From contig NZ_CP025012.1 of NCBI RefSeq assembly GCF_002953715.1, positions 2,542,001 to 2,606,000 on the forward strand: a stretch of DNA of 64,000 bases, written 5' to 3'. The position numbers and the translations under genes are program-made. Source of the DNA: Rhizobium leguminosarum (lineage in GTDB: Bacteria > Pseudomonadota > Alphaproteobacteria > Rhizobiales > Rhizobiaceae). Below, piece after piece: positions 7,675 through 18,943 of the stretch (position 1 is its first letter; each line of letters starts with the position of its first letter). The notes below the pieces were generated by a model. It was not told the origin of the DNA, did not search any database, and was given only the letters and a program-made list of their open reading frames with translations.

Positions 7675-9243
7675 CTACCCGTTCGTGAAGTTGATCAGAT
7701 CGGCCATGGTGAAATGACCGGCTTCGGCGCTCGGCAATGTCGGCCGCCACTTCGGCCATTGCGCCAGGAATGAATGGCGATCCTCTCGGATGAGGCCGGC
7801 GATGACCTCGGCAATGATCGTGCCGCCGACCGGCCCGAGATGCTGGCTGTTTCCTGCTATCTCCGCCTCGCGCAGGATGTAGAACCACAGCGGCGCGTTG
7901 CCGTTGAAGATGCCGGCGTGATGGGTCAGCAATTTGCCACGCGCCTCCTTCCTGTCGGCATCCTCGCTGTCGAACAGCTGCTCGTCCGACAGCGCCTCCA
8001 TTTCCATGTGGCGGGCGACCGCCTGGCCAGAAGGCAGTCCCATCCGCCAGCCGCGCAGGAGGTTCAAGGCGGCAAGCGCCCTGCGGATCTTGATCGGCTC
8101 CCGCTGGTGGTCCGGCAGGCTGGTCAGCGGATCGACCAGCAGCGTGTCGAGCTTATAGGAAGGCTGCGGCAGAACGGCGCCGACCGGCGGCACTCCATCC
8201 GGGGCGACACCATCGAAAAAGAAGGCCCAGTCGATCGACCAGAAGTCGGGAAGTTCGCGAAAGCCATTCAAATTCGCCAGCGGCTCCAGCGCCGTGTCGG
8301 TTAGGGAGAAGACCGGAATGCGGTTGAACGTCGCCGTCTTCCCGTTGAACTCCTGCTCGGAGGGCCTGGCCTTCGTCACGATCCTGTTCAGGGAATAGCT
8401 CGGCCTCACCATCGTGTGCCCATATCGGTAAGCCGCGACCGAGAATTCGACCGGGATAAAGGCGTAGCGGCCCTGCGGATTATAGAAGCGAATATTCGGC
8501 TTTTCGCCTCTTCCGACAATGACGCGTTCATAGGTCTCCTTGCCGATGATCCGCGGCAGGAAATCATGCAGAACGATCCATTGGTAGTGCCAACGCACCG
8601 TCTGCTGACAGAGCTCGAAATCGCTGCTGGCCAGCGTATCCACCACCTTGTTGTGAAATCTGAGGAAGGTGGTGTGAAGCTGCGAGACGATCAGGTTTTC
8701 GTCATTGCGTTTGTCGCCGAGCAGCGCGCGCCGGATCGGGGCGCTGTTCCTCGGCAGATCGGGGCGCTTGTTTCGCGCCTTGTCGAAATCCTTGTCCGTC
8801 CCGAGCAGCAGATGAAGCTCGTCATCATCATAGAGGAAAGGCTGGTCGGCCGGCCCCGAGCCGTAAACCGAATCCAGATCGAGGCGCGGTGTGCGGAAAT
8901 CCTGCAGGGCATTGGGATCGTTGAAGCGATCGAGCGACGACGCCGGATCGAAGGTGATGTCGTGATCGAGAAACTGCCCGAAATAGGTGAAGCCGGCAGG
9001 AATTGCCGGGTTTTCGTCTTCAGGCTCCCTCTCGTTGAGAGCGACATCCACGGGCACGCCTTCTTCGATCTTCTCCTTGAACTCCCCCTGAAACATCGTT
9101 TTCGCGAGATCGATAAGCGCCGGCTCCGTAAATGCGGCAGCCGGCAGGTTGCGGAACATCCTCCCGAACCTCTGATCGCGAACACTCGAATGCGCGACGT
9201 TGTCCATACCTCTCACAGGCGAACCATGCTTGCTGCTAGCCAT
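7675..9243 (-). CDS. Animal-type haem peroxidase
   Basis: A 522-residue member of the peroxidase-cyclooxygenase superfamily. The distal histidine is in FGQFLDHDITFDP (His94, with Asp95 as calcium ligand), the second calcium site in LDLDSVYG (121-128), and the proximal haem ligand in AAYRYGHTMVRPSY (His276). HTTFLRFHNKVVD is also conserved. It should use hydrogen peroxide to oxidise halides or organic substrates. No signal peptide is visible, so export by type I or another route, or a cytoplasmic role, remains open. The start at 9243 follows GGAGG by seven bases; 55 open codons upstream lack support. Confidence 0.87.
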   Translation of the reverse strand: MASSKHGSPVRGMDNVAHSSVRDQRFGRMFRNLPAAAFTEPALIDLAKTMFQGEFKEKIEEGVPVDVALNEREPEDENPAIPAGFTYFGQFLDHDITFDPASSLDRFNDPNALQDFRTPRLDLDSVYGSGPADQPFLYDDDELHLLLGTDKDFDKARNKRPDLPRNSAPIRRALLGDKRNDENLIVSQLHTTFLRFHNKVVDTLASSDFELCQQTVRWHYQWIVLHDFLPRIIGKETYERVIVGRGEKPNIRFYNPQGRYAFIPVEFSVAAYRYGHTMVRPSYSLNRIVTKARPSEQEFNGKTATFNRIPVFSLTDTALEPLANLNGFRELPDFWSIDWAFFFDGVAPDGVPPVGAVLPQPSYKLDTLLVDPLTSLPDHQREPIKIRRALAALNLLRGWRMGLPSGQAVARHMEMEALSDEQLFDSEDADRKEARGKLLTHHAGIFNGNAPLWFYILREAEIAGNSQHLGPVGGTIIAEVIAGLIREDRHSFLAQWPKWRPTLPSAEAGHFTMADLINFTNG

Positions 9244-9938
9244 TTCGGGCCTCCTCGGTTGCAGAGCTGGAATGTGTTTGCGGAAACCCTTGAGGTTCCC
9301 GCACCAGTGTGATTGAGGGCAGCGGCATTCGATGCGGACGACTGCAGGCGGCAAAAGGACGGATTCATCGATCCCCAAATGCAGTGGAACAGGCAGCGGC
9401 CATGCCAAAGCCGCCGGGACTGTGGTCTCGGATACTTAAAGAAATTGGAGAATTGTGTCGGCTTCCGTTACGGTAGCTATCGCTATCTTCGAAACGCCCT
9501 GCCCCTCAAGTACAACCTGAATGAAGCATATTAGCAGAATAATTGCAATGAAATTCGCTTACTGATTGAATCTGCTGCCTTTTACCAAGAACTGCCGTAA
9601 CGTATAGTTCTCTGAAAATCTTGGAATCCCGGCTAAGGTCGATCGTCTATAGTCGAGGAGAGCATAGAAGCGATCCAACGTCAGCATCTGGTCGCGCCTA
9701 TTCCGCCAGGAACAAAAAGGAGCCGTGACAACGGCTCTTCAGTTTGTTGACAGGCCTTGATCTTTACTCGGCGTCACCCTCGACCTTGTCCCGAGCATGA
9801 CGAAAGAGGTGTTGGCCGGCTTTGCCAGTAAGCAGAAAAGCCGTCACGACGACTCTTTTCTATACGTTTTCACATTAAAGCGCGGGCCGTCCGACTTTGG
9901 TGAGAGGCCGTTACATCGGACGGTTCTTCTTGGGTTCC
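9244..9938. other. Intergenic region without a supported gene
   Basis: About 700 bases between two minus-strand genes. The 73-codon frame at 9313..9534 has no ribosome-binding site or recognisable sequence. The stretch 9530-9650 is AT-richer than its surroundings and probably holds the peroxidase promoter. The chemoreceptor terminator lies at 9711..9738, and a weaker similar hairpin lies near 9840-9860. Nothing else was seen. Confidence 0.5.
9711..9738 (-). terminator. Intrinsic terminator, minus strand
   Basis: GAGCCGT / ACGGCTC form a seven-pair stem with a four-base loop, followed on the minus strand by CTTTTTG. It lies about 200 bases past the chemoreceptor stop and probably ends that transcript. 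Confidence 0.6.
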
Positions 9939-11756
9939 TCACGCAGCTCGCGTGTACCGTCCGGCCTGTTGCCCGCCGCCGCGCAGGCGGAAATTCGCAA
10001 GCAGCGTTTTCAGCTGGGTGCTTTCGTCGGCAAGCGTGCGGCTTGCCGCAGTCGTCTCCTCGACCATTGCGGCATTCTGCTGGGTCATCTGGTCCATGTG
10101 GTTGACGGAACCGTTGATCTCGTTCAGCCCGGTCGACTGCTCGCGTGCCGCCGTGGCGATCGAGGCGACGTGGTCGTTGACCTGATTGACCAGCGCCTCG
10201 ATTTCCAGCAGCGCTTCGCCCGTCGAGCGCACCAGCGCCACCCCGCCCTCGACTTCCGTCGCCGATCGGCTGATCAGTTCCTTGATCTCCTTGGCCGCAT
10301 TGGCGGAACGCTGGGCGAGTTCGCGCACCTCTTGCGCAACGACCGCAAAGCCGCGGCCCGCTTCGCCGGCACGTGCGGCCTCGACGCCCGCATTCAGCGC
10401 CAGAAGGTTCGTCTGGAAGGCGATCTCGTCGATGACCGAGATGATCTGACCGATGCGGTTGGAGGAATCCTCGATCCGGCCCATCGCCGTCACCGCATTG
10501 CGGACAATCTCGCCGGATTTTCCGGCGCTTGCCTTGGTCTCGGCCACCATCTCGCGCGCCTCGTTCGCCCGCTCGGATGCTGTCTTGACCGTCGCGGTGA
10601 TCTCGTCGAGCGCTGCCGCGGTCTCTTCGAGTGCGGCCGCCTGCTGTTCCGTGCGCTTCGACAGGTTGCCGGTCGCCTCGCTGATGTCGGAAGCGCTTTC
10701 GTTGACGACATGGCTCGATTCGGCGATCGCATGGATGACGCCGTTCAGCGCATCGACGGCGGCGTTGAAATCGCCCCTCAGCTTGGCGTAGTCCTCGCCG
10801 ATATCGCCGATGGCAACGGTCAGGTCGCCGCCCGCCAACTTCTCCAGGCCGACGCCGAGCGCCTGCATGGCGCGGTTCTGCCGTTCGGACGCCGAGCGCA
10901 GACTTGCCTCGTTGCCGCGGCGCTCTTCCTCGATCTGCTGCTGCCTTTCGTCTTCCCGTCCGCGCAGCGCGCTACGCTCGTCGACGGAGTCGCGCAGCAC
11001 CAGCAGCGCCTTGGCCATCTGGCCAATCTCGTCGCGACGGTCGCTGCCTGATATCTCCACCGATGCTTCTTCGGCGGCGATCGCGTTCATCGCCGCCTTC
11101 AGCCGGGCGATCGGCACTGTCACGCTGCGCACGATGGCATAGGCGATGGCAATCGTTGCGGCGGCGCCAAGCAGGCAGAGCAGCGCGGCCCACATCGCGT
11201 TCTGGCGATAGAGCGCGGCAAGGTCATCCGCATAGACGCCGGTGCCGACGATCCAGCCCCAGGGCTCGAAACCGGCGACATAGGAATATTTCAGCACTGG
11301 CTCATCGGCGCCCGGCTTCGGCCAAAGATAATCGACGAACCCCTTGCCGTCCTTCTTCACCTTGTTGACGAACTCGACGAACAGGAACTTGCCGGTCGGA
11401 TCCTTCATCTGCGAGATATCGGTGCCGTTCAGCGCTGGCTTGATCGGATGCATCACCATGGTGGGATGCATATCGTTGATCCAGAAATAACCGTCGGCGC
11501 CGTAGCGCATCGCGCCGATCACATCCTTGGCAGCCGCCTGCGCCTGTTCGCGGGTCATCGTGCCCGCCTGTTCCATCTTGTAATATTTGTCGAAGATGCC
11601 GAGCGCCGTCGCCTCCATCTTCTCCAGTCCCGCCTTCCGCTCCGCTTGCAGCTCGGAATAGGAATAGTTCAGAAAAAAGACCATCGTTGCCGCAAGCACG
11701 GCAAGCGTGAAGCCGACAAGGCAGTAAAGGCGGGTGGAAATCTTGACGTTGCGCAT
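9939..11756 (-). CDS. Methyl-accepting chemotaxis protein with single Cache sensor
   Basis: A 605-residue chemoreceptor. TM1 lies at about 9-31 and is followed by a periplasmic single-Cache domain ([15 protein letters not shown], then [13 protein letters not shown]). TM2 lies at about 190-210, then a HAMP region and a signalling domain whose hairpin tip includes [19 protein letters not shown] and [18 protein letters not shown]. The domain type typically senses small organic acids. The C-terminus ends GRYTRAA and lacks an NWETF-like CheR/CheB tether. The start at 11756 ([10 protein letters not shown]) fits the family better than 11795. It should feed the chemosensory CheA/CheW array. Confidence 0.9.
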   Translation of the reverse strand: MRNVKISTRLYCLVGFTLAVLAATMVFFLNYSYSELQAERKAGLEKMEATALGIFDKYYKMEQAGTMTREQAQAAAKDVIGAMRYGADGYFWINDMHPTMVMHPIKPALNGTDISQMKDPTGKFLFVEFVNKVKKDGKGFVDYLWPKPGADEPVLKYSYVAGFEPWGWIVGTGVYADDLAALYRQNAMWAALLCLLGAAATIAIAYAIVRSVTVPIARLKAAMNAIAAEEASVEISGSDRRDEIGQMAKALLVLRDSVDERSALRGREDERQQQIEEERRGNEASLRSASERQNRAMQALGVGLEKLAGGDLTVAIGDIGEDYAKLRGDFNAAVDALNGVIHAIAESSHVVNESASDISEATGNLSKRTEQQAAALEETAAALDEITATVKTASERANEAREMVAETKASAGKSGEIVRNAVTAMGRIEDSSNRIGQIISVIDEIAFQTNLLALNAGVEAARAGEAGRGFAVVAQEVRELAQRSANAAKEIKELISRSATEVEGGVALVRSTGEALLEIEALVNQVNDHVASIATAAREQSTGLNEINGSVNHMDQMTQQNAAMVEETTAASRTLADESTQLKTLLANFRLRGGGQQAGRYTRAA

Positions 11757-12046
11757 GAGGTTCCCGGCGATTCTTATATTTGAGATCGACCGCATTCTGA
11801 ATTGCCGGAATTACTGGAGCGTAAAGCTTAATTAGAAGATGATTAAATAACGTAAGGTCAGGGGAAAGCTGTAAAATTCAACCATTTGAAATCGAATGGA
11901 ATTTCAATCAGTAAAGGCAGCAATATTTTTCCCGTCGGCCGTCCATAGCGCTTGGCCTTGCAGTCTTTTACAGCCCACAGCCTTTACACTAGGGTGCTTC
12001 CCAGTGAATCGCCGGCCCGTGGCCCGCACCAGATGGAGAAGACTTG

Positions 12047-12433
12047 ATGACCGATGCCGCCAAGCCGAGAGGCGAACTGACGCTCAGGACGCTTGCCATG
12101 CCGGGCGATGCCAATCCGGCTGGCGATATCTTCGGCGGCTGGGTCATGGCGCAGATGGACCTTGCCTCAGGCATCCGCGCCGCCGAGCGCGCCAAGGGCC
12201 GCGTCGTCACCGCCGCGGTCAAGGAGATGGCCTTCGAGCTGCCGGTCAAGATCGGTGATACGCTTTCCGTCTATACCGATATCGACCGCGTCGGCCGCAC
12301 CTCGATCACGTTGTGCGTCGAAGCCTGGGCGCACCGCGCGCGTTACGCCAAGATGGAAAAGGTCACGGCTGGCACCTTCATCATGGTGGCTCTCGACGAA
12401 GAGGGCAAACCGAAGCAAGTCCCCGAGGAGTGA
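12047..12433 (+). CDS. Acyl-CoA thioesterase, hotdog fold (YciA-like)
   Basis: A 128-residue single hotdog-domain protein. Typical features are PGDANPAGDIFGGWVMAQMD, where the Asp and Gly-Gly mark the active site, and VKIGDTLSVYTDI. It hydrolyses acyl-CoA thioesters in the cytoplasm. ATG at 12047 is preferred over TTG at 12044; GGAG lies nine bases upstream. The membrane-protein gene begins 19 bases after the stop, so the two are probably co-transcribed. Confidence 0.85.
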   Translation: MTDAAKPRGELTLRTLAMPGDANPAGDIFGGWVMAQMDLASGIRAAERAKGRVVTAAVKEMAFELPVKIGDTLSVYTDIDRVGRTSITLCVEAWAHRARYAKMEKVTAGTFIMVALDEEGKPKQVPEE

Positions 12434-12452
12434 CAGACCGAGGATTGAAGGC

Positions 12453-13040
12453 ATGGAAACAGTCAGCTCGCCGGAGGTCTTCCTTCACATCAAGGTGGTG
12501 ATGGGCATGGTCATCAGCCTTTCGCTCGCCAGGGTGCTCACCGGCCTTGCCGGCATCGTCCAGCATCCTGGTAAGGCCAAGGTCTATCCCATCCATCTCG
12601 GCTGGGCACTGTCGATGTTCCTGTTCATCATCCATATCTGGTGGTGGGAATATCGCCTGCAGGCCGTGCCGGCCATCGGCTTCGGCATTTATCTCTTCCT
12701 CGTCTGCTTCTGCAGCCTGTTCTTCCTGCTCTGCGCCCTGCTCTTTCCTGCTTCGCTCGACGAATATGGCGGCTACGAGGAATATTTCATTTCCCGGCGC
12801 AAATGGTTCTTCGGCATCCTCGGCCTCACCTACGCCGTCGATATTCTCGACACGGCGATCAAGGGCCATGAGCGCATCCTCTCGCTCGGCTGGGAATATC
12901 CCGCGCGCAACATCATCTACATCATCCTCTGCGCCATCGCCGCCTGGACCCCCAACCGCCGCTTCCACGCCACCTTCGTCATCGCCAACCTGATCTACCA
13001 GATAAGCTTCATCTTCCGCCTTTATGATGTGTTGGGGTGA
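12453..13040 (+). CDS. Hypothetical integral membrane protein
   Basis: A 195-residue protein with about five or six hydrophobic segments (for example VVMGMVISLSLARVLTGLAG, FIIHIWWWEYRL and IYLFLVCFCSLFFLLC). Its charged loops include DEYGGYEEYFISRRKW. GAAGG precedes the start. I do not recognise a named family. It lies directly downstream of the thioesterase gene. A repeat element begins five bases after its stop. Confidence 0.75.
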   Translation: METVSSPEVFLHIKVVMGMVISLSLARVLTGLAGIVQHPGKAKVYPIHLGWALSMFLFIIHIWWWEYRLQAVPAIGFGIYLFLVCFCSLFFLLCALLFPASLDEYGGYEEYFISRRKWFFGILGLTYAVDILDTAIKGHERILSLGWEYPARNIIYIILCAIAAWTPNRRFHATFVIANLIYQISFIFRLYDVLG

Positions 13041-13044
13041 GAAG

Positions 13045-13124
13045 CGATCCCGCAAAGCGGGAGCAATCGATCCAGTGAATCGATTGCAGCTTCGAACGCC
13101 CTGAGCCCAAGCGAAGGGCCGGGC
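13045..13124. repeat. Intergenic mosaic repeat, copy A
   Basis: About 78 bases that match, in inverted orientation and at about 90% identity, the element at 18861..18938. It contains two hairpins: CCCGCAAAGCGGG, and ATCGAT arms around CCAGTG. A part of the same core is found at 51656..51686. This resembles rhizobial mosaic elements (RIME type), but the family name is inferred. Confidence 0.75.
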
Positions 13125-13176
13125 AGCCGCAAACTCCATCCCTCACAAAACCGTCGCAAACATCGCTCGCCGGCTA

Positions 13177-13353
13177 TTAGGCAGCAACCATCTGAAGATC
13201 GTAATTGTAAATTCCGTTTGGATCCTGTCGAGAAAGATAAGATTTAGCGGCAGACATAGCCTCTTCTGGCGTCTTGGCGTTGATGAAATTGAGGTGCCAA
13301 GGCGTTGAAAGATGGTGGTGATTGGCAACTCTAAAGCTTACCCGTACGACCAT
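13177..13353 (-). CDS. Small hypothetical protein
   Basis: A 58-residue frame from MVVRVSFRVANHHH to a QMVAA end. GGAGG lies at ideal distance before the ATG at 13353, which is the main support. The sequence is AT-richer than neighbouring genes and includes FINAKTPEEAMSAAKSYL, a plausible amphipathic helix. No family recognised. It could be of foreign origin or not a gene. Confidence 0.4.
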   Translation of the reverse strand: MVVRVSFRVANHHHLSTPWHLNFINAKTPEEAMSAAKSYLSRQDPNGIYNYDLQMVAA

Positions 13354-13508
13354 GTCGGCCTCCAAGATATCGGCAACCGAAAAGACGTGGGGTCGTAGTG
13401 GCGTCTGATCAAGTCCTCAGATACTCGCAATGCCTGCATACGGGGTACCAAGCTATCGACATTTTGGCGGCACTCGGTAATCTCGTCGTAAAGTGGGGGG
13501 ATGGCCTA

Positions 13509-13748
13509 ATGCGGGTATCGACGGTTGTCTGTTGTTGTGCATCTCTTGTGGCCTGCACGCCTGCGACCAACGGAGAATGGCACCGCGCCTCACCAACCGA
13601 GCAATCGCAGCTTGAGCGCGCCAAGGCAATTTGCAATGGCCGAGCTTCTCAGACGCAGGTTTCGGCTGGCCGTTTGTGGATCGCAGGGGCGGTTGCGTCG
13701 GATAACGTTTTCAAGGCGTGTATGGCCGAGTTGGGATATGTGCAGTAG
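13509..13748 (+). CDS. Small putative lipoprotein
   Basis: A 79-residue protein with a short signal (MRVSTVVCCCASLVAC) ending in a lipobox, LVAC, so the mature start would be Cys16. The mature part has three more cysteines and AKAICNGRASQTQ, then FKACMAELGYVQ, a pattern seen in small rhizobial outer-membrane lipoproteins. A G-run lies about nine bases before the ATG. Function unknown. Confidence 0.55.
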   Translation: MRVSTVVCCCASLVACTPATNGEWHRASPTEQSQLERAKAICNGRASQTQVSAGRLWIAGAVASDNVFKACMAELGYVQ

Positions 13749-13750
13749 CC

Positions 13751-13858
13751 GTCGCCCAAAAGCCATGGATGGCCCCGTGGTTCGAGACGGCCCTTCAGGC
13801 CTCCTCACAATGAGGGCTGGTCGGTGTGCCGCGCCTCCCCGCCCTCCGTACAGTGCTG
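13751..13858. repeat. Repeat-like intergenic segment
   Basis: The 108 bases between the small lipoprotein gene and the DUF4405 gene contain a small hairpin (CCTCACAATGAGG) and lack coding signals. The texture is that of common rhizobial intergenic elements, but no second full copy is present in this window. Confidence 0.3.
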
Positions 13859-14545
13859 TCACAAAAGGCGGAGCGCCGCACGCCCCCAACGAAGCCATCC
13901 TGCCGCATAATGCGCAGCGCACGCACACGTCCCCAGGATCGCGATGTGATGCAGGAAGAACCCGATCGTGGACTCCTGGAAGTCCCAGAAATCGATCGAT
14001 GGCCGGGCAATGAGCCTGTCTCCGATTCCCATGACGAACAGGCTGTGGATGCCCCACGCCGCTATTGCGCCCGCGGCAGCGCGAAGGGATGCAGTCCTGA
14101 TCGCGTTTGGAGCACCGATCCGTAAAAGCCTGCCTATGACGGCCATGATCATCGACCAGTGAAGGCCGAGATGGACGGCTGCGAGGATGAACGTCCAATA
14201 GGCCGCAAGGATGTGAATTTCGCGCGCCGTCGGTCCGCCGCTCACGGGAAGGAAAGCAAACACCGTGCGGGAAATCAGCACGCTGGTCACCAGCAATGCG
14301 GCCATGGCCAAGGCGATCGAGATATTCGAAGCGATTGTCAGAAAGCTCGGCTTGCCTCGCGCCACCTTCGGAAGCTTCGCCCACCATCGTCTGTTGAAGA
14401 CGTTGTGCGATAGGAGAAGGATGAACATACCCATGCCGATCAGTTCATGCGAGGTATTGTCGAGCCACCAGTAGGCGAGCGCGACAAAAAGCAGTCCGGC
14501 GGCGGTGAAGTCGAGCACGAGGCGGATCACGAAAAAAGGACTCAC
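13859..14545 (-). CDS. DUF4405-type membrane protein, cytochrome b-like
   Basis: A 228-residue protein with about six membrane spans. Histidines sit in or near spans (SHNVFNRRW, EIHILAAYW, VHLGLHWSM, LHHIAILG), as expected for a di-haem four-helix quinone-linked cytochrome of the b561/DUF4405 kind. It ends a run of same-strand genes with a P460-type cytochrome 33 bases upstream, so it is the obvious candidate for passing electrons between quinone and the periplasmic partner. Haem binding is inferred. Confidence 0.72.
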   Translation of the reverse strand: MSPFFVIRLVLDFTAAGLLFVALAYWWLDNTSHELIGMGMFILLLSHNVFNRRWWAKLPKVARGKPSFLTIASNISIALAMAALLVTSVLISRTVFAFLPVSGGPTAREIHILAAYWTFILAAVHLGLHWSMIMAVIGRLLRIGAPNAIRTASLRAAAGAIAAWGIHSLFVMGIGDRLIARPSIDFWDFQESTIGFFLHHIAILGTCACAAHYAAGWLRWGRAALRLL

Positions 14546-14578
14546 GATGCGACGTCCTCGCCGGAGATTCGATCCGGC

Positions 14579-15061
14579 CTAGTCAATGACGGCTCCGTCA
14601 AATTCCTTGAGAGCGTCGAGAGTGTAGAGGAAGTCTTCGTCGGCCCTGGACGAATGACACGACTGGCACCGCGCCGTGTTCTCGGCCATGTTGACGCTGC
14701 CGTCCGGCTTGAACCATTGGAACTGCCAGTCGCCAGTGCGACGGTCTTCATCATAATCGCCGCCCCAGCCGGAACCCTTTTCCATGACGAAGGTGCGATA
14801 GACTTCCCCATCACGGTAATCGACCAGCACGAAGTGCGTACCGTCTGGAACGAGCTGCCCGTTCTTCACCGCCTGGATCGCTTCGTTCGTCGTCATGATG
14901 TGCTCGGTCACGTTGCCGCGCCTGACGGTCGTGTAATGAACGAGGCCCGCCAATTCAGGCAGCGTCGTCCGGTTTGGTTCGGCATCGACGTTCCAGCCGA
15001 TCAGAACCACGGCGCCGGCCATGGCAAAGAGAATGGAAATGCGCTTGGTGAGATGACGCAT
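14579..15061 (-). CDS. Cytochrome P460-family protein
   Basis: A 160-residue exported protein. The first 27 residues are a signal/anchor (ILFAMAGAVVLIGWNVDA). The body matches the P460 domain (GTHFVLVDYRDG, YRTFVMEKGSGWGGDY) and ends with a CQSCH haem-c site (Cys132, Cys135, His136). Family members oxidise hydroxylamine or detoxify small nitrogen compounds, or act as peroxide-handling cytochromes; the substrate here is unknown. AGGA lies upstream of the start. It is encoded between a CMD-family gene and the DUF4405 gene. Confidence 0.8.
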   Translation of the reverse strand: MRHLTKRISILFAMAGAVVLIGWNVDAEPNRTTLPELAGLVHYTTVRRGNVTEHIMTTNEAIQAVKNGQLVPDGTHFVLVDYRDGEVYRTFVMEKGSGWGGDYDEDRRTGDWQFQWFKPDGSVNMAENTARCQSCHSSRADEDFLYTLDALKEFDGAVID

Positions 15062-15132
15062 GGATGTCTTTTCCTGGTTTTGTGCGGAAGGTTCGGGCGA
15101 CCGGCTTCGGCAAAAGCGGAGGGCCAATCGTT

Positions 15133-15549
15133 TCATTCGCGTCCGAAGACGTCTTTCGCGACGGCAACGGCCGAGACCGCGTTCGGCCAGCCGGCATAGA
15201 AGGCAAGATGGGTGATCGTCTCGATCAGCTCGTCCTCGGTCACACCGTTCTGGCGGGCCATGGCAAGATGGGATCTGAGCTGGTCGGGCCGGTTCATGGC
15301 GATCAGCGCGGCAACAGTGACCAGGCTGCGATCCCGCTTCGACAGCTGCGGGCGCTCCCACATGTCGCCATAGAGGACGTCGTCTGTCAGTTCAGCCAGC
15401 TTCGGCGCGGTCGCGCCCATCAGTTGCTGGGCGCGCGAGCGCCGGGACTTGTCGTCGCCTTCGGTCGGTGCCTGAGCACTGACGACGCCCGGCAGAACAG
15501 CCAGCATCACGCTGGCGGACAGCATCAAGTTTCCCAACAGTTGTTTCAT
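15133..15549 (-). CDS. Carboxymuconolactone decarboxylase-family protein, exported
   Basis: A 138-residue protein with a clear signal peptide (MKQLLGNLMLSASVMLAVLP, cleaved near VSAQA) before a CMD domain: DDVLYGDMWERPQLSKRDRS, then NGVTEDELIETITHLAFYAG and NAVSAVAVAKDVF. It has no CxxC, so it is not an AhpD-type peroxidase. Export is unusual for CMD enzymes, which are mostly cytoplasmic. GAGGTGA lies six bases before the ATG at 15549; a GTG nine bases upstream is the alternative. Confidence 0.8.
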   Translation of the reverse strand: MKQLLGNLMLSASVMLAVLPGVVSAQAPTEGDDKSRRSRAQQLMGATAPKLAELTDDVLYGDMWERPQLSKRDRSLVTVAALIAMNRPDQLRSHLAMARQNGVTEDELIETITHLAFYAGWPNAVSAVAVAKDVFGRE

Positions 15550-15574
15550 GGTCTTCACCTCATGATTTCCGGGA

Positions 15575-16663
15575 TCAGTCGAGCTTCTTCTCGCTAAGGA
15601 AAGCCGAGACCAGGTCAGCGATCTCTACGTTGTTCAGGTCGGAGAACGCGAAGTGGGTGTTGCCGCGGATGCCGATCTCGGGAAGGTGCACGACGGTGAC
15701 ATCGCCGCCATGCTTGTTCACCGTGTCCCGCCACAGGCGGGCCATTGCCAGGCGCACGCGCCAGCTGTCCTGTGCCGGCATCGTCGTCGGCTGGTCGGGG
15801 ATGTTGTCGCCGTAATAGATGACGATCGGGATCTTCGTCAGCTTGAGAAAGTCGTCCATCGGCACCGGCACGCCCTTCAACGTGTCGAAGGCGCTCGGCA
15901 TATCGGCGGGCACCTCGCCTGCCGGGAACACGAAGCTGCTGCCGGGTTCGAAGGCGACGATGGCTTTAACCTTGTCGCTCTTGATGGCCGTTAGCCAGCC
16001 CGGTCCGCCACCCTGCGAGTGAGTGAAAAGAATGCCGGGACCGATTTTCTCGAACAGCTTTGCCACCGCATTCGACACAACGTCCATATCGAACGGCCCA
16101 GTGTTCGGCGTCATCGCGCGGAAGTACTGGTTCAGCGCTTCCGGATCACGGGAGAATTGCACGCCGTCGAAATAGTTCGGCCAGATGCCGACGCGAAACT
16201 GGTTGAACCAGAGCTGCTCGTCCGCTGTCGGCTTCACCGCTGTCTCGGCCATGCTCCGCCCGGCCCCGCCCCGGCGCGGCTGGTCGAGGAGATAGGTGGA
16301 GAAGCCTCGACGCAGGAAGATGTTCTGGAAGCCTTCGCGGCCGTCGGGCGTCGTCTCCCAGGTCTTGGAGAATTGTCCGGCACCGTGCCACATCACGATC
16401 GGATACTGACGCGGGTTTGCCGGCACCTGATAGAAGGCAAAGGCATGATCGCCGTGATAGGTCTGCCCCGCGGGATCGAGAGGTTTCAGCGGATCGAAGG
16501 TTCCGGGCGCCGTCGTGCTGGTTCCCCCGACGGCAAAGCTGCCCTGCTCCTGGATGACCAATGGCTCGGGCTTTACCGCATCGGCAGCCGTCGCCAATGG
16601 CGCGGCAAGCTGCGCTGAGGCAAGCAGCAATGCGGCCAGGGTGTTGGACAATCCATATCGCAT
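15575..16663 (-). CDS. Alpha/beta hydrolase (esterase-like), exported
   Basis: A 362-residue hydrolase with a signal peptide (LAALLLASAQLAAPLATAADA). The oxyanion region is WHGAG (92-96), the nucleophile is Ser216 in FTHSQGGGPGW, and a C-terminal catalytic His is in RGNTHFAFSD. It should cleave an ester or lactone in the periplasm. It is the first gene of the set running down to the DUF4405 gene, with 25 bases to the CMD gene. A LysR-type palindrome lies 84 bases upstream. Confidence 0.82.
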   Translation of the reverse strand: MRYGLSNTLAALLLASAQLAAPLATAADAVKPEPLVIQEQGSFAVGGTSTTAPGTFDPLKPLDPAGQTYHGDHAFAFYQVPANPRQYPIVMWHGAGQFSKTWETTPDGREGFQNIFLRRGFSTYLLDQPRRGGAGRSMAETAVKPTADEQLWFNQFRVGIWPNYFDGVQFSRDPEALNQYFRAMTPNTGPFDMDVVSNAVAKLFEKIGPGILFTHSQGGGPGWLTAIKSDKVKAIVAFEPGSSFVFPAGEVPADMPSAFDTLKGVPVPMDDFLKLTKIPIVIYYGDNIPDQPTTMPAQDSWRVRLAMARLWRDTVNKHGGDVTVVHLPEIGIRGNTHFAFSDLNNVEIADLVSAFLSEKKLD

Positions 16664-16746
16664 GTCGGCTTCTCGCTTCGTTTCAGATGGCGAGAAGGTA
16701 ACGGCATCGGACCGAAAGGATTAGACGCCTCGGACAGCTAGGGTCT

Positions 16747-16761
16747 ATTAGGCCGACTAAT
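16747..16761. promoter_or_regulatory. LysR-type palindrome upstream of the hydrolase operon
   Basis: ATTAG-GCCGA-CTAAT is a perfect 5-5-5 palindrome containing the T-N11-A signature of LysR sites. A very similar 15-mer stands just before the lysR start at 17707..17721. It lies between the lysR stop and the hydrolase start. Confidence 0.5.
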
Positions 16762-16804
16762 TAATCACAAGCTGTTGATAAGCCGTGATGGAATAAAATC
16801 GGCA

Positions 16805-18849
<2,045 letters not shown>

Positions 18850-18860
18850 AGGCCTACCGC

Positions 18861-18938
18861 CCCGGCCCTTCGCATGGGCTCAGGGCGTTCGGCCCTGCGA
18901 TCGATCCACTGGATCGATCGCTCCCGCTTTGCGGGACC
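18861..18938. repeat. Intergenic mosaic repeat, copy B
   Basis: This is the inverted counterpart of the element at 13045..13124, with about 8 differences in 78 bases. It fills the short gap between the convergent aldo/keto reductase and DUF1501 genes. Its hairpins (CCCGCTTTGCGGG, and GATCGAT arms) could end transcripts from both sides. Confidence 0.75.
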
Positions 18939-18943
18939 GGGCC

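Noticed and set aside
9313..9534. A 73-codon frame upstream of the peroxidase gene.
   Set aside because: No ribosome-binding site and no protein-like composition.
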